Part shown: piece after piece, positions 1 through 9,505 of the stretch
Position numbering within the stretch: the first letter of the stretch is position 1
Layout of the letters: each line of letters begins with the position of its first letter
Assembly (NCBI GenBank): GCA_031263485.1
Contig: JAISFS010000089.1
Span: 30,935 to 94,934, forward strand
Origin: Deltaproteobacteria bacterium
GTDB taxonomy: Bacteria > Desulfobacterota > Desulfarculia > Adiutricales > Adiutricaceae
Length of the DNA: 64,000 nt
Direction of reading: 5' to 3'
Notes under the pieces: model-generated
The model's input: only the letters and a program-made list of their open reading frames with translations
Told to the model about the DNA's origin: nothing
Databases searched by the model: none
Position numbers and translations under genes: made by a program

Positions 1-3000
1 CCATCTCGAAGGCCCGCATCGGGACCCCACTCATCGAGCCGAGGGCGTCCAGCCTCCTCTTCCAGCCAGCGACCCCGGGACTTCTCGTAGCCCGCTCCAC
101 TTCCTGGTAGCTGGCGCCGCCGGCGACGGTCGTAAGCCCCTCCGTCGGCTTCAGCTTCACGACGTCCCCGGACGCCACGACCATGGCCCCGCTCACGTCC
201 AGTATCCTGTGAGCCGAAGGGGTCACGTCCTCGAAGGTCAGGAACCCCAGATCGTTCAACGGCTCCTTTATCCCGTAGAGGTACTGGTCGTGGTTCTCAT
301 TGCAGTGGTCGGGGGAGTACTCGTCGCAGGGGAACACGTCGTCCTGGCCGAAGAGCCTTCCCGTGCCGAACACCACCCAGAGGTTGTCGGCATCGTCGTA
401 CGTGGAGTTCACCGCGCCCGTGACCGGGCGTCCGGTGTCGAGGAGACGCTTGAGCTTCCAGGCGGCGGGCGGGAGCGGGTTGCCGTACGGGTCCGCCATC
501 TCGACCCGCCAGAGGCTTCCTCCGTCGTAGCCGTTGCCGTGCTGCGAGGTCTCCGTCAGCCCGAAGTAGGCCGCGTGGTCGGACCAGCCGCCGTCCCTGA
601 AGTGCATGGCCCTTGGAAGGAAGGCGTTGTTGAAGAAGCTCGAGTCCACGGGGGCCGTGAGGTAGGAGGGATTGTTGTCCGTGTTCACGGCGGGCGCCCC
701 GGTCTCGGCGTCCAGGACGATGATCCGCCCGGGCTGGCGGCTCACCCCCGAGTAGGGCGAGCGCCCCCCGTAGGAAACCTGCACGGTCGTCTTGGTGGGG
801 TTGGTCACCGTGTCGGTGACCGGGCCCGAGGGAAGCATCACGTAGAACTTGTCCCTGCTCCTCACCAGGACCGGCATGCCCACCATGAGCCCGAGTTCGT
901 AGGCTGTGTAGTTCCACAGGAGCTTGGGCTCCACCTCGGGATCGGTTATGTCCAGGCAGAAAACCTCGCCGTAGTAGGCGTTGGCCTGCCGGTAATCCTC
1001 CGAGGTCGGCTCGATGGGCCTGCCGCCGAGCCTCAGCCCCCCTATGAGCACCGTTCTCCATACCCCCCTGATCTTCACGTCCACCACGAGCGGCTTCATG
1101 TCCACGTAGAAGTTGTGGATGTAGTTGATGTCCGCCAGGAACGGGAGCGTGGGCATGACCGACATGGGTATGTAGGCCCAGAGCTCCGCCCCGATGTCGT
1201 GGGCCAGGGCCTTGGGAAACTTCCGGCTGGTCTTAGAGTAGCTCACTGCCGAGGTGAACCCGGTCGAGCCGAAGCCCATGTTGACCGCGTGAAGCATGCC
1301 GTCGTTGGCCCCGAAATAGACCATCTGGCGGCGTCCCCGCATCTTACTCTTGAAGTCGGCGTAGCTCTTGTCCGCATAAAGGAGATCGAAGTTGGATGCG
1401 GGATTGGCCACCACTATCGGCTTGGAGTTGATGACGTCCCCCAGCCGCCAGATGCCTTTTCGGTTGTTTCTCCACGGGTTCGGCACTTCCCGTTTCCTTG
1501 TGGATGGTCTGTCGCCACCCGTCACGAACGTTATCACGTCCTCGATCGCAAATGACCTTTCGCTCCATCTCGGAGAATATTCCATGTAGTTGTCGTGGAG
1601 CATCATGATACCGACTTGATCCCGCATGGCGTAAGAGTTGAAGAGTTCCATTTTCGCCTTGAGGTTCTGGTCGCGGTAAGCGAAGTAGATCCTTCTCCTG
1701 CCCAGCGTCTGGGTCGCGGCATCGGTCCAGGCGCGCGGCCCCTTGAGAAGTTTCGCGCTATAGGTGTCGTCCAGATCCATGAGCCACTGCCCCGCGTCCC
1801 AGACAGCGTGCAGCTGGTGCGGGGTCTCTGGCTGGATGCTGGAGCCTTTGGCGGGAGTCGGATTGTTGTTGCCCTGCGGGTCGTTGCATATCGTGATGTA
1901 GCGTTCCTTGATCCAGCAGCGCGGCGGGTCGTCCGGCTTGCGCGTGATCGTGGTGAAGGTGACTATCTTGTCGCCTTTGCCTCCGGCGGTGGCCTTGAGC
2001 GTGAGCTTCTTGTCAAAGTCGGTGTCCTCGCGCAGGTTGCCGTACGGATCGAGGAAAAGCGCGAACACGCTCCCCACGAAGGGCAGGGAGATGGTGAGGT
2101 CGCTGGGCGGAGAGTAGCGCGGGTAGAAGATGGTCTGGACCGAGATCCCGCCGGAAATGTCCGAGACGAGGGAGCTCGCGGTGCCGCTTCCGAAGGTCTG
2201 GCCCCGGCTGATGCTCTTGAAGACGGAGTTCAGCTTCTCGAAGAGCTCGCCCGCGTTCCTGACCTCGAAGTAGTTGATTGGCTCCGGTTTTTTCGCTTCG
2301 GGATCCCTCTCCCACTCGCCGGGATCGGGGTAACCGTTCCTGTTAAGGTCCTTGAAACCTCCGTATTTGGCCATGAGCCACAACGGATTGGGCAGGAACT
2401 CGTTAAGGTCGCCCCTTTCCGAAAGGAGGAATCCCCGCGTCATGAAGTAGTAGAAGCTCCCTCCCGTCGCTTTGCCGCACCCGGACGCGCCGGGGTACAG
2501 GCAGGTCCACGGAGTGTTCCTGTCCTTCGACTGGGTGTCCGGCCTCACGAAGTTGCTCGGCACCCCCGCCAGGTTGGGCCAGGGGTGGGTCGCGTCCAGC
2601 TGCGCTTTCTTGTTGAAATTCTTCTGGGTGTGGGCGGTGTCCATGTAGATCCCGTCGCGGGTCGTGCCGCTCACCGTGTAGCCGATGGACACGCTCTTGT
2701 TGGCGCCGCTCCCGAAGGCGTCGGAACTCACCGCGAACCCGATGACCTTGGAACGGTCTATGGTGATCTTGGGGAGGGTGTAGTCCCTGCCCCCGCCCGG
2801 GGACCTGTAGTTCTGAAAACGGTAATACTTGACAGGTTTGGCCGACTGGCCGTAGGGGTTCTGTTTCGGATTCGGCCAGGGGTCCTTCAGATCGCCTGCG
2901 TGGATCCGCAGGCCCTGGGGTTCCAGCTGGATCTCCGGCACCCCGTCCGGGTAGTCCGGGCCCTGCCGGTTGGCCAGGAGGGCGAACTCGTAAGTGCCCA

Positions 3001-5065
3001 TCCCGTCCCTGTCGTAGTCGGATCCCTGCAATCTGTCGTCGAAGCTCGCAACGATCTTGACGAAGAATGGAAGCCCCGTCGAGTCTGTCTGCCAGTCCAC
3101 AACGAAGTAGCTTATGTACGGGAGGACGTTCAGCTGGTCCGCCTCCGCGGACGGGATTGCCTTGACCGCCCTGCCGTCCTCCAGATCGAAGACTATCTCG
3201 GGGTAGGCGTCGGCGAGCCCCACGGCGTAGATCTCCATGGGCGTGTCCTCCTCGGCCTTGGAGGAAAAGCTGTGGGTGCGCGCGTACCAGGCTACCGCGG
3301 CCGAGACGTAGCCCCCTTCCTTTCCTGGTTCGGACGGGCACAGCCCCTGGACCTGCCCCAGGTCGACAAGGTACTTGGGTTTGCAGTCCTCCGCCCAGTG
3401 CCTTGCGTAGAAATACTTCTTCCCATCCTTTCCGATCCTCTCGAACACGGACATGGCCTTGAGGAGCGCGCCCTTATTGAACGGCTTCTTCAGCAGTTCC
3501 GGCGGATTCCTCATCGAGCTCAACGGACGCATGGCGTTCATCGCGGGATCGTTGGTGGCCGGATAGCTGTCCGTGTCGTAATCCGGATATACGGGGCTTA
3601 TCATCACTACGATGGGCCGTGAACAGTCGACGCTCATGATGCCTCTGGGCTTGTCCGACGCCCAGTTGTTGGAGAAGTGCGAAAAGGGGTCCCCCCCATA
3701 CATATTTCGGGTGTAGTAGGCGGATTTCGCCCCCGCGAAGTACCTCACGGCCTCGTAGAGCATCTCCCCCATGGGCGACCCCCACGCGGTGTTGTCCTTG
3801 TACCTGGTCCCGTCCCAGCCCGTGATGCGGAGCTGATCCATGATACGCAACATGCCGTCTCTGCGAATCAGTCCCGTCGTGAAGTCGTAATGCCTGCCCA
3901 TTGAGTCTATGTGAGCCCGGATCCCGCCCCCGGTCTTCCTTTCGGTTTCCTGGGCGATGCCCGTCATGAGTCCGAAGAACATCCTGTTGTCGGCCCCGAA
4001 CTCCTGGAGCAGGCCCACGGGCTTCCAGACGCCTTTCTCATACTCCTCGCACATCTCGTTCGGCCCGATGCCGCCGGGCAATCTGGGGTTGCAGACCCTT
4101 ACGAGGCCGGCGAAGTCGAAGCGGCGGTACCCGGACGCAAGCGAGTCCGTGTCGGGCATGTTCCCCTTGCCGGCGATGAAATCCCAGATGGCTATCTCCG
4201 TCTGGAAGTTCTTCACCTTTTGCCTGGCGTTCACCCCCGTGACCGCCATGATGAGGGGTCGGCTATCGATTTCTCCCTTCCCCGCCTGGTAGCGGGCGAA
4301 GAAGGTGTAGGTGCCCCTGGCAGGCTTCGGGAAGCCCGTGTACATGGATAGGTCGTAATAGGGCATGTTGCGCATCTTCTCGGCCCACAGATCGTCGGAG
4401 ACGGCCTCGATGCCCCAGACGTGGCCGTCTCGGGGCACGAAGCCGATCGCGAGGATCGTCTCTTGGGCGGTGTCGGTCCACCGCCTGCCGCCGTAGAGCA
4501 CCCGCCTCATCGCGTCCATCCGACTGGTAGCGAACCAGTTGAGCCAGTTGCCGTGCCAGGGGCCGGTGCCCGACCCGTTGTTGCCGGGACACACGCCGTG
4601 GGCCGACTTCGGCACGGCGATGTCGAGCCTCTTCTGGAGCTCGGGCGGGCGCCGCGGGTTCCTCGCCTCGGCGTGCCTGGTGTCCGCGAACGACGACCGC
4701 GAGAAGGCCATGTTGTACGTGTAGCAGGCAGTGTGGTCGAAGATCCCGTAATACGTGAGGGAAGGGTTGAAGCCGGAGTCGACCAGGCCGTCCCCGTCCA
4801 GATCGATCAGGTTGTTGTAGGCCTGCATGTACATCCTGTGGTCCTTCGCCATGATGATGAGGACCTGCGGCTGGGACCGCCCGAGCGACAGGAAAGGCAT
4901 GGTGGAGTACTTGGACTTCTGCGGCTTGTATCCACCAATGGCGGGCGCGGCGGCGAGAAGGACCGCCGCCAGCGTCAGGATTGCAGCCGCGAGCGCGGAC
5001 GCGGCCGGGCGCGTCGCCCCGGGGGCCTCCGGACCGGCTTTCCTTGAAAGCTGTGACATCTTCAT
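1..5065 (-). CDS. pilY1: PilY1-like type IV pilus tip/assembly protein (C-terminus beyond window)
   Basis: Reading leftwards from an ATG at 5065, preceded by an AGGAGG ribosome site, one frame stays open for about 1688 codons and leaves the window at position 1. Residues about 20-43 form an Ala/Leu-rich signal peptide. The mature N-terminus has a Ca-binding-like DLDGDGLVDS at residues 88-97, followed by a YYGIFD stretch, as in PilY1 proteins. Around residue 1205 begins the Neisseria PilC beta-propeller domain (GIWRLGDVINSKP, then VYFGANDGMLHAVN near 1255). In known family members this protein sits at the pilus tip or outer membrane, and drives pilus extension, adhesion and calcium-dependent twitching. 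No other pilus gene is visible, so the rest of the pilin operon is probably left of the window. It is long for the family, whose members are usually about 1000-1700 residues. Confidence 0.88.
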   Translation of the reverse strand, partial: MKMSQLSRKAGPEAPGATRPAASALAAAILTLAAVLLAAAPAIGGYKPQKSKYSTMPFLSLGRSQPQVLIIMAKDHRMYMQAYNNLIDLDGDGLVDSGFNPSLTYYGIFDHTACYTYNMAFSRSSFADTRHAEARNPRRPPELQKRLDIAVPKSAHGVCPGNNGSGTGPWHGNWLNWFATSRMDAMRRVLYGGRRWTDTAQETILAIGFVPRDGHVWGIEAVSDDLWAEKMRNMPYYDLSMYTGFPKPARGTYTFFARYQAGKGEIDSRPLIMAVTGVNARQKVKNFQTEIAIWDFIAGKGNMPDTDSLASGYRRFDFAGLVRVCNPRLPGGIGPNEMCEEYEKGVWKPVGLLQEFGADNRMFFGLMTGIAQETERKTGGGIRAHIDSMGRHYDFTTGLIRRDGMLRIMDQLRITGWDGTRYKDNTAWGSPMGEMLYEAVRYFAGAKSAYYTRNMYGGDPFSHFSNNWASDKPRGIMSVDCSRPIVVMISPVYPDYDTDSYPATNDPAMNAMRPLSSMRNPPELLKKPFNKGALLKAMSVFERIGKDGKKYFYARHWAEDCKPKYLVDLGQVQGLCPSEPGKEGGYVSAAVAWYARTHSFSSKAEEDTPMEIYAVGLADAYPEIVFDLEDGRAVKAIPSAEADQLNVLPYISYFVVDWQTDSTGLPFFVKIVASFDDRLQGSDYDRDGMGTYEFALLANRQGPDYPDGVPEIQLEPQGLRIHAGDLKDPWPNPKQNPYGQSAKPVKYYRFQNYRSPGGGRDYTLPKITIDRSKVIGFAVSSDAFGSGANKSVSIGYTVSGTTRDGIYMDTAHTQKNFNKKAQLDATHPWPNLAGVPSNFVRPDTQSKDRNTPWTCLYPGASGCGKATGGSFYYFMTRGFLLSERGDLNEFLPNPLWLMAKYGGFKDLNRNGYPDPGEWERDPEAKKPEPINYFEVRNAGELFEKLNSVFKSISRGQTFGSGTASSLVSDISGGISVQTIFYPRYSPPSDLTISLPFVGSVFALFLDPYGNLREDTDFDKKLTLKATAGGKGDKIVTFTTITRKPDDPPRCWIKERYITICNDPQGNNNPTPAKGSSIQPETPHQLHAVWDAGQWLMDLDDTYSAKLLKGPRAWTDAATQTLGRRRIYFAYRDQNLKAKMELFNSYAMRDQVGIMMLHDNYMEYSPRWSERSFAIEDVITFVTGGDRPSTRKREVPNPWRNNRKGIWRLGDVINSKPIVVANPASNFDLLYADKSYADFKSKMRGRRQMVYFGANDGMLHAVNMGFGSTGFTSAVSYSKTSRKFPKALAHDIGAELWAYIPMSVMPTLPFLADINYIHNFYVDMKPLVVDVKIRGVWRTVLIGGLRLGGRPIEPTSEDYRQANAYYGEVFCLDITDPEVEPKLLWNYTAYELGLMVGMPVLVRSRDKFYVMLPSGPVTDTVTNPTKTTVQVSYGGRSPYSGVSRQPGRIIVLDAETGAPAVNTDNNPSYLTAPVDSSFFNNAFLPRAMHFRDGGWSDHAAYFGLTETSQHGNGYDGGSLWRVEMADPYGNPLPPAAWKLKRLLDTGRPVTGAVNSTYDDADNLWVVFGTGRLFGQDDVFPCDEYSPDHCNENHDQYLYGIKEPLNDLGFLTFEDVTPSAHRILDVSGAMVVASGDVVKLKPTEGLTTVAGGASYQEVERATRSPGVAGWKRRLDALGSMSGVPMRAFEM

Positions 5066-5540
5066 CTCGAACCTCCTTGACGCGCGCCGCGCTCTGCCCC
5101 GCCGTCACGGGTAGCTCCGTGAAGTCGACGGGGGGCCTTGGCTTCAGCCAGGCCGTTGCCGGACGTCCCCTGCGGCGGCCGGAGCAGCATTTCCGGAGGA
5201 CGCTTCACCCCGATTAAGCCCTCGAATCAGGCGCCGGATCCATGATCCGCCCGGGCGACCAAAGCCCGTACCCGCCGAAACGGCCGTGCGGACGGGGGCG
5301 GGGGGCCGCGAATCTGGCGGAAAACTGGGACCGGAGCGCGGCTTTTTATGAGGCAAAAAATCATTCCGTTTATCGCGGGAAAGCCCTTCCGGACGTCCGG
5401 GCACGAAGAACGCGTCAGGACGGGGGAGGGCCGGTCCGGGCGGCACGAACGGTTAGGCGGGGCATGAGCTTCGCCGCTCAAGAGCGGACAGGCGAACGGG
5501 ATAGTCTCCTCCCGGCGGTCGCCCGCCACCGGATCCCCTG

Positions 5541-5602
5541 CGCAGGAGTTCGAGTCTCCTCTTCGGCACCATTGCGCGTTTAACATGCTTTTCCAAAACA
5601 AT
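5541..5602 (+). repeat. Direct copy of tRNA-Leu 3' end (att-like)
   Basis: These 62 nt match 13851-13912 with three mismatches. The shared part covers the T-arm and acceptor 3' strand of tRNA-Leu (AGGAGTTCGAGTCTCCT, CTTCGGCACCA) and about 30 nt of downstream flank. No 5' tRNA half precedes it. This is the usual look of a core left by integration into a tRNA 3' end, though the full tRNA lies 8310 nt to the right rather than to the left. Confidence 0.7.
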
Positions 5603-6801
5603 TAATGGAATGCCACCCTGTCCGAGACCCTTAAGACGATGTCAAGGGTCACGGGGACCGGGAAGTCCGTAGCGAAAGCCGGCCTATGCCCATTCGTTCC
5701 GACCCTCCGTCGGAAGCGGAACTTCGACGGCCTGATGCGATCGGGGCCGCCTGGACAGGCGCGTCGGGAACCGCATGGACTCTTGAACGGTAAACATGAC
5801 CGCCGCCAGGAAAAGACCCCCTCACGAACGTCCGGTTTGTCGCGCAGGATGCACAGGACGGCCAGGGGGTCACCTGGACGGACAGGCCGCAGGGAGGGCC
5901 AGGGCCGCAGGACGGCCAAGCGGTCGCCTGTACTGCCAGAGCTGCGGTGAGGGCCAGAGCCGCGGGGAGGGCCAGTGCCGCAGGACGACCAGCGGTCGCC
6001 TGTATGGCCAAGGCCACAGGGCCGCAGTGACGTTGCCGCCACGACGCACGGGATCGACCGCATGTCCTAACGAAAAGTTTCAACGGCCCAAGTCTTCTGG
6101 GCGCGAACGCCGTCGGTGCGAGTAGCGGCTCCCCGGAAAGAGCGGGCCTTTCCGCTGCCTGCCGACGGGCACGGCAGTCGCTCTGCGTTCAGGGTTTCCG
6201 GCACATGCCGCCCGTCCGCTTCGCCACGCCTCAGAGACCGGAGAGATCCGTACGAAAATCAAACAGCACGATACGCGTTTATTATGACTACGCCTTCCAC
6301 GATCCGTCTGCAACGCATGGACCGATTCGCGAGCGACAAGGTCTCCGCCGCAGGCCGCCAAGGCGCCGTCGGAGGCGGCGGCCAAGATCCCCTGGCGGCG
6401 ACCCGGCCCGCGAGGACGGCATCCTCGGAGCCGGAAAAGCCCGTAAGGGATCCGGGCCCGGTCGGGAGGCGGTCGGCGGCATGGCGACTGGTGTCAAGGC
6501 GGGTCAGTTCATTTGCGCGGATCCGATTCCTGTGCGCCGCTATGCCCGAATTCCGCCGACCTGTCAAACGGCGCCTCGAAAAGGCGCGCGTTCACGGCAC
6601 TGTAGCGGCAGGTGGCGGCAACTCGCGGATCGAGGCTATCCCCATCGGCGTATAGAACATGGATCGATAGCCTATGCCATGAATTCATCCGTGACCTTGG
6701 GCTATGTCCACATGCCGCGACCGGCACCGTTAACGGGACAGGATCCGCCAGGCAGAGGCGGCGGATGGCTCGGGTTCGGAGGCATGCCTGCGACCGGCAG
6801 A

Positions 6802-6908
6802 GCGATGCTGGACAGGGCAACCTGCGGCCTGCAGGGCGATGCTGGACAGGCCGACCTGCGCCTGCGGAGCGATGTTGGACAAGGCCGGGCCTGCGCCTGC
6901 GGAGCGAC
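6802..6908. repeat. 33-35-nt tandem repeat
   Basis: Three imperfect units, each starting GCGATG(C/T)TGGACA and ending in CCTGCG-rich sequence, lie head to tail at 6802, 6836 and 6869, with a partial fourth at 6904. There is no credible gene across it. Confidence 0.6.
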
Positions 6909-7036
6909 GCGGGAAAGGCGCTGTTTCAGGTTCGTCATGCACGGCATTCGGCATTCCAGCGAAAGCTCGACAAAATCAGATGCCGGTCGCCTCTAAGCGG
7001 CCGCCCCGGGACGAGCTTCCTCCGGCGCCCCCCCCT

Positions 7037-7145
7037 ACACATTCATGTTGATTTTCAACACCCCGGCGCATGAAACCCTTGAAGCCGTCACGATTTGATG
7101 GGTGTCCAAGGCCGTGACGCCCAAGAACACGTCTCATGATAAATG
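7037..7145 (+). repeat. Short dispersed element, copy 1 (conserved C-terminal peptide plus 3' flank)
   Basis: About 105 nt resemble 59350-59458. In one frame both copies end with a peptide of the form FMLI(F/I)(N/D)T....E..EA(V/I)..I then stop, followed by a similar flank (GTCC..GCCGTGACGCCCAAGAA). Differences are largely synonymous or conservative, so this looks like the 3' end of a once-coding element, perhaps an IS. Confidence 0.5.
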
Positions 7146-7206
7146 ACGAGGGACGCCGCGTCCCGCCTTCAGGCGCCCGACCCCCTTAAAGCGGCTTCCG
7201 CGACCA

Positions 7207-8151
7207 TCACCCTTTTCGCGGCGGGGCTCCAAGAAAACCCCTCGCCAGTCCCTCGTCGCGGGCGAGCTGGTCCGCGAGGGCCTGGGGGGACTCGAACCTG
7301 ATCATGTTCCTGATGCGGCGGACGAACTCCAGCCCCAGCCTCTCGCCGTATAACTCCTCGCTGAAGTCGAAGACGAAGGTCTCCACCGTGAGGCTCCCCC
7401 CCTTGAAGGTGGGGTTGTGGCCGATGCTGGTCATGGCTGGGAGCCTTCGGCCCCTGAGCACCGCGTTCACCGCGTAGACGCCGGGTCCGGGAACGAGCTG
7501 GGCCATGCCGCCCAGGTTGGCGGTGGGGAAGCCCAGGGTGCGCCCCCGCCGCTGGCCAGCCACCACCTCGCCGTCCAGGCGGTAGGGCCTCCCCAGGATC
7601 TTCGCCGCTGACTCCACGTGCCCGACCTTCAGGAGCCCCCGCAATCGGGAGCTGGACAGGCTCTCCCCGCCCGGCGCTATCTGGGCCCGGCAGGCTTCCA
7701 CCGCGATCCCCCGGGCCTTGGCCCAGGCTGACAGGAGCCCGAAGTGCCCTTCGGCGCCGCGGCCGAAGCGGAAGTCCGGCCCGGTCACTATCTCCAGGGC
7801 CTCAGTGCGTTCCTGGATCGCCTGCTCCAGGAACTCCGCCGGCCCTATGTCGCTCAAGGCGTCGTCGAAGACGAGCCGCCCCAGGACGTCAACGTCCAGG
7901 GACTCCAGGATCTCCGCCTTCTGCGCGAAGGTGGTGAGGACCTCCGGCGCGGCCGAGGGGGAGAGGATCGAGAGAGGGTGAGGCTCGAAAGTCAGGACCA
8001 GCGAGGCGGCCCCCTTCTCCCGCGCCCCCCGGACAACCCGATCCACCAGGAACTGATGGCCGAGGTGGAGGCCGTCGAAGGACCCGACGGTCAGGACGGT
8101 CCGGAGGCGGGGACCGGCGGGGCCCGCCAGCCAGTCAGGGACGGTGAGCAT
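7207..8151 (-). CDS. ribF: Bifunctional riboflavin kinase / FAD synthetase RibF
   Basis: A 314-residue protein, normal length for RibF, which phosphorylates riboflavin to FMN and adenylates FMN to FAD in the cytoplasm. The N-terminal nucleotidyltransferase domain shows GSFDGLHLGHQ (HxGH class) near residues 23-33, FRFGRGAEGHF, and SSSRLR near 165. The C-terminal riboflavin kinase domain shows GRTLGFPTANL near 212-222 (flavin/ATP-binding PTAN), TSIGHNPTF near 250 and LYGERL near 278. It stands alone, with no neighbouring rpsO, truB or ileS as is common elsewhere. It is a housekeeping gene lying between the two tRNA-Leu 3'-end copies, which argues against the whole interval being a simple mobile island. 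Confidence 0.95.
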   Translation of the reverse strand: MLTVPDWLAGPAGPRLRTVLTVGSFDGLHLGHQFLVDRVVRGAREKGAASLVLTFEPHPLSILSPSAAPEVLTTFAQKAEILESLDVDVLGRLVFDDALSDIGPAEFLEQAIQERTEALEIVTGPDFRFGRGAEGHFGLLSAWAKARGIAVEACRAQIAPGGESLSSSRLRGLLKVGHVESAAKILGRPYRLDGEVVAGQRRGRTLGFPTANLGGMAQLVPGPGVYAVNAVLRGRRLPAMTSIGHNPTFKGGSLTVETFVFDFSEELYGERLGLEFVRRIRNMIRFESPQALADQLARDEGLARGFLGAPPRKG

Positions 8152-9505
8152 TGCGTATTGTTTTCCTGCCCGGGCGTCCCGGACGGGGGGCGCGGCTCCA
8201 GGACTGTTTCAAGGCGGAAGGGCCCGGAGCCCCGCCGCGCCCCGCAAATTGCGGGGGACCGGGGCGCCGGACCCTTCAGGGAGTTTCTGGCGGACTGAAT
8301 TTTAAATTAAACCCCGCCATTTTTCAACGGCGACCGCCAGCGCACCAGTGCGCCAGCGGCGGCGACTGCAGGCCGCGGCGACCTAGACCAGCGAGGGCAG
8401 GGCCGACCGACAGGAGCAGGGCCGACGGGGCCGGGCTCTTGGAAGCGCCCTCCCGTACCGCCCTCCCTCAGGTAACGTTACGCCTCGGAGCGCCCTGGGC
8501 CCCGCGAGGGAAGTCCGGCAGCCCCTCCCGCAAGATCTTCGGCTCGCCCAAGATCCCGGCGGCGGCCATGGAACGCCTCGGCCAGACTGGCGGGCGCCAG
8601 GCCCGGCGGAGTCTTGACCCGCAGACGTCGGCGACCGGGACGGGATTGGGTAGCGCAGACCTGGTCGCCTTGATCCCGAACGATGCCCCGCCGGCCCATC
8701 GACTCAGCCTCCGTTCTTGCGCGACACGGCATCGGAGGGCGCACACCGAGGCGGGGCCGGGTTTCCGGAAGATCCGCAAACCACGACGGCTTGACGCCGA
8801 CATCGGCTTTGACATGATCTAGCTCATCGGGCCATTCGCCTTTCCATCGTCTCGGTCCCCGACCGTTCCCCGCGCGTGAAACGAACGTTGATCCTGAGAC
8901 GAAGGCCGCGCGTGAAACGAACGTCGAACTTGAGACGAAGGCCGAGCGTGAAACGAAAGCCGAGCTTGAAACGAAAGCCGAGCGTGAAACGAAAGCCGAG
9001 CGTGAAACGATCATCATGCGGATACTTCCCCTTTCAGGTTTCTCGGAACGTGGGCTATCTCGGCGGCGCCACACGGTACGGCAACCTCCGCAAGGCATGT
9101 CTCAACATGCCTTCCTGGGCGGGTCGGGTCGGGAAGCCGTTCCCCAAGCCTCCCTATCGGGGGGGACGCAGGCTTTTCCCGGCGAAGATCCATCGGCCAG
9201 TTTAATCCTTGGCGAAAACCGGAAGGAGCGTCCGCTTCCCGACTTCCGCCGCGATGCCGTCCGCAATGCCGGGAAAACGTTCAGCCCCGACCGCTCAGGC
9301 GCATGCGGTCACGCGACACGCTAAAGCCGGCCCGCTTCGCAACGCAAGGCCGCGTTCGGGAAAACGCCTCCTCGCCACATCACTTCGCTCGGTTCCGGCG
9401 TCCCATCGCAGCATCGGGACGGTCGCCCGTGCGCGTCCGGCGGTACCGGCATCGCGTCGGGGCACAGCCCGCCAGTGGCCCTTGGGCTGAAGCCGGGCCG
9501 TGTCA
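8152..9505. other. Gene-free interval
   Basis: No credible gene in about 1.35 kb. A short AT-rich patch near 8298-8325 lies upstream of ribF and could hold its promoter. An 18-nt minisatellite occupies 8874-9010. The remainder is GC-rich with no recognisable signal. Confidence 0.55.
8874..9010. repeat. 18-nt minisatellite
   Basis: About 7.6 head-to-tail units of GCGTGAAACGAAAGCCGA run from 8874 to 9010. The later units are almost identical and the first ones are diverged. The period is a multiple of three, so all frames stay open and give a false Arg/Lys-rich peptide. There are no unique spacers, so it is not a CRISPR array. Confidence 0.85.

Larger units (their letters stand above)
5066..7206. 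other. Gene-free interval with tRNA 3'-end copy and minisatellites
   Basis: No open frame here has a plausible start, domain or codon pattern. It holds the tRNA-Leu 3'-end copy at 5541-5602, imperfect GC-rich repeats at about 5870-6015 (recurring GCAGGACGGCCA/CGGTCGCCTGTA blocks), a 33-35-nt repeat at 6802-6908, and at its end a short element shared with 59350-59458. Confidence 0.6.

Noticed and set aside
1595..3622. Long rightward open frame of 675 codons
   Set aside because: It lies opposite the PilY1 frame, is Arg/Val/Gly-rich without a domain, and arises because GC-rich coding DNA keeps the opposite strand open.
5461..5572. Possible second complete tRNA ending at 5571
   Set aside because: Only the T-arm and acceptor 3' strand are present. 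No GCCGAAG 5' strand or anticodon arm is found upstream at the right distance.
8874..9010. Possible CRISPR array or short basic protein
   Set aside because: Units are contiguous with no spacers. The open frames result from an 18-nt period.
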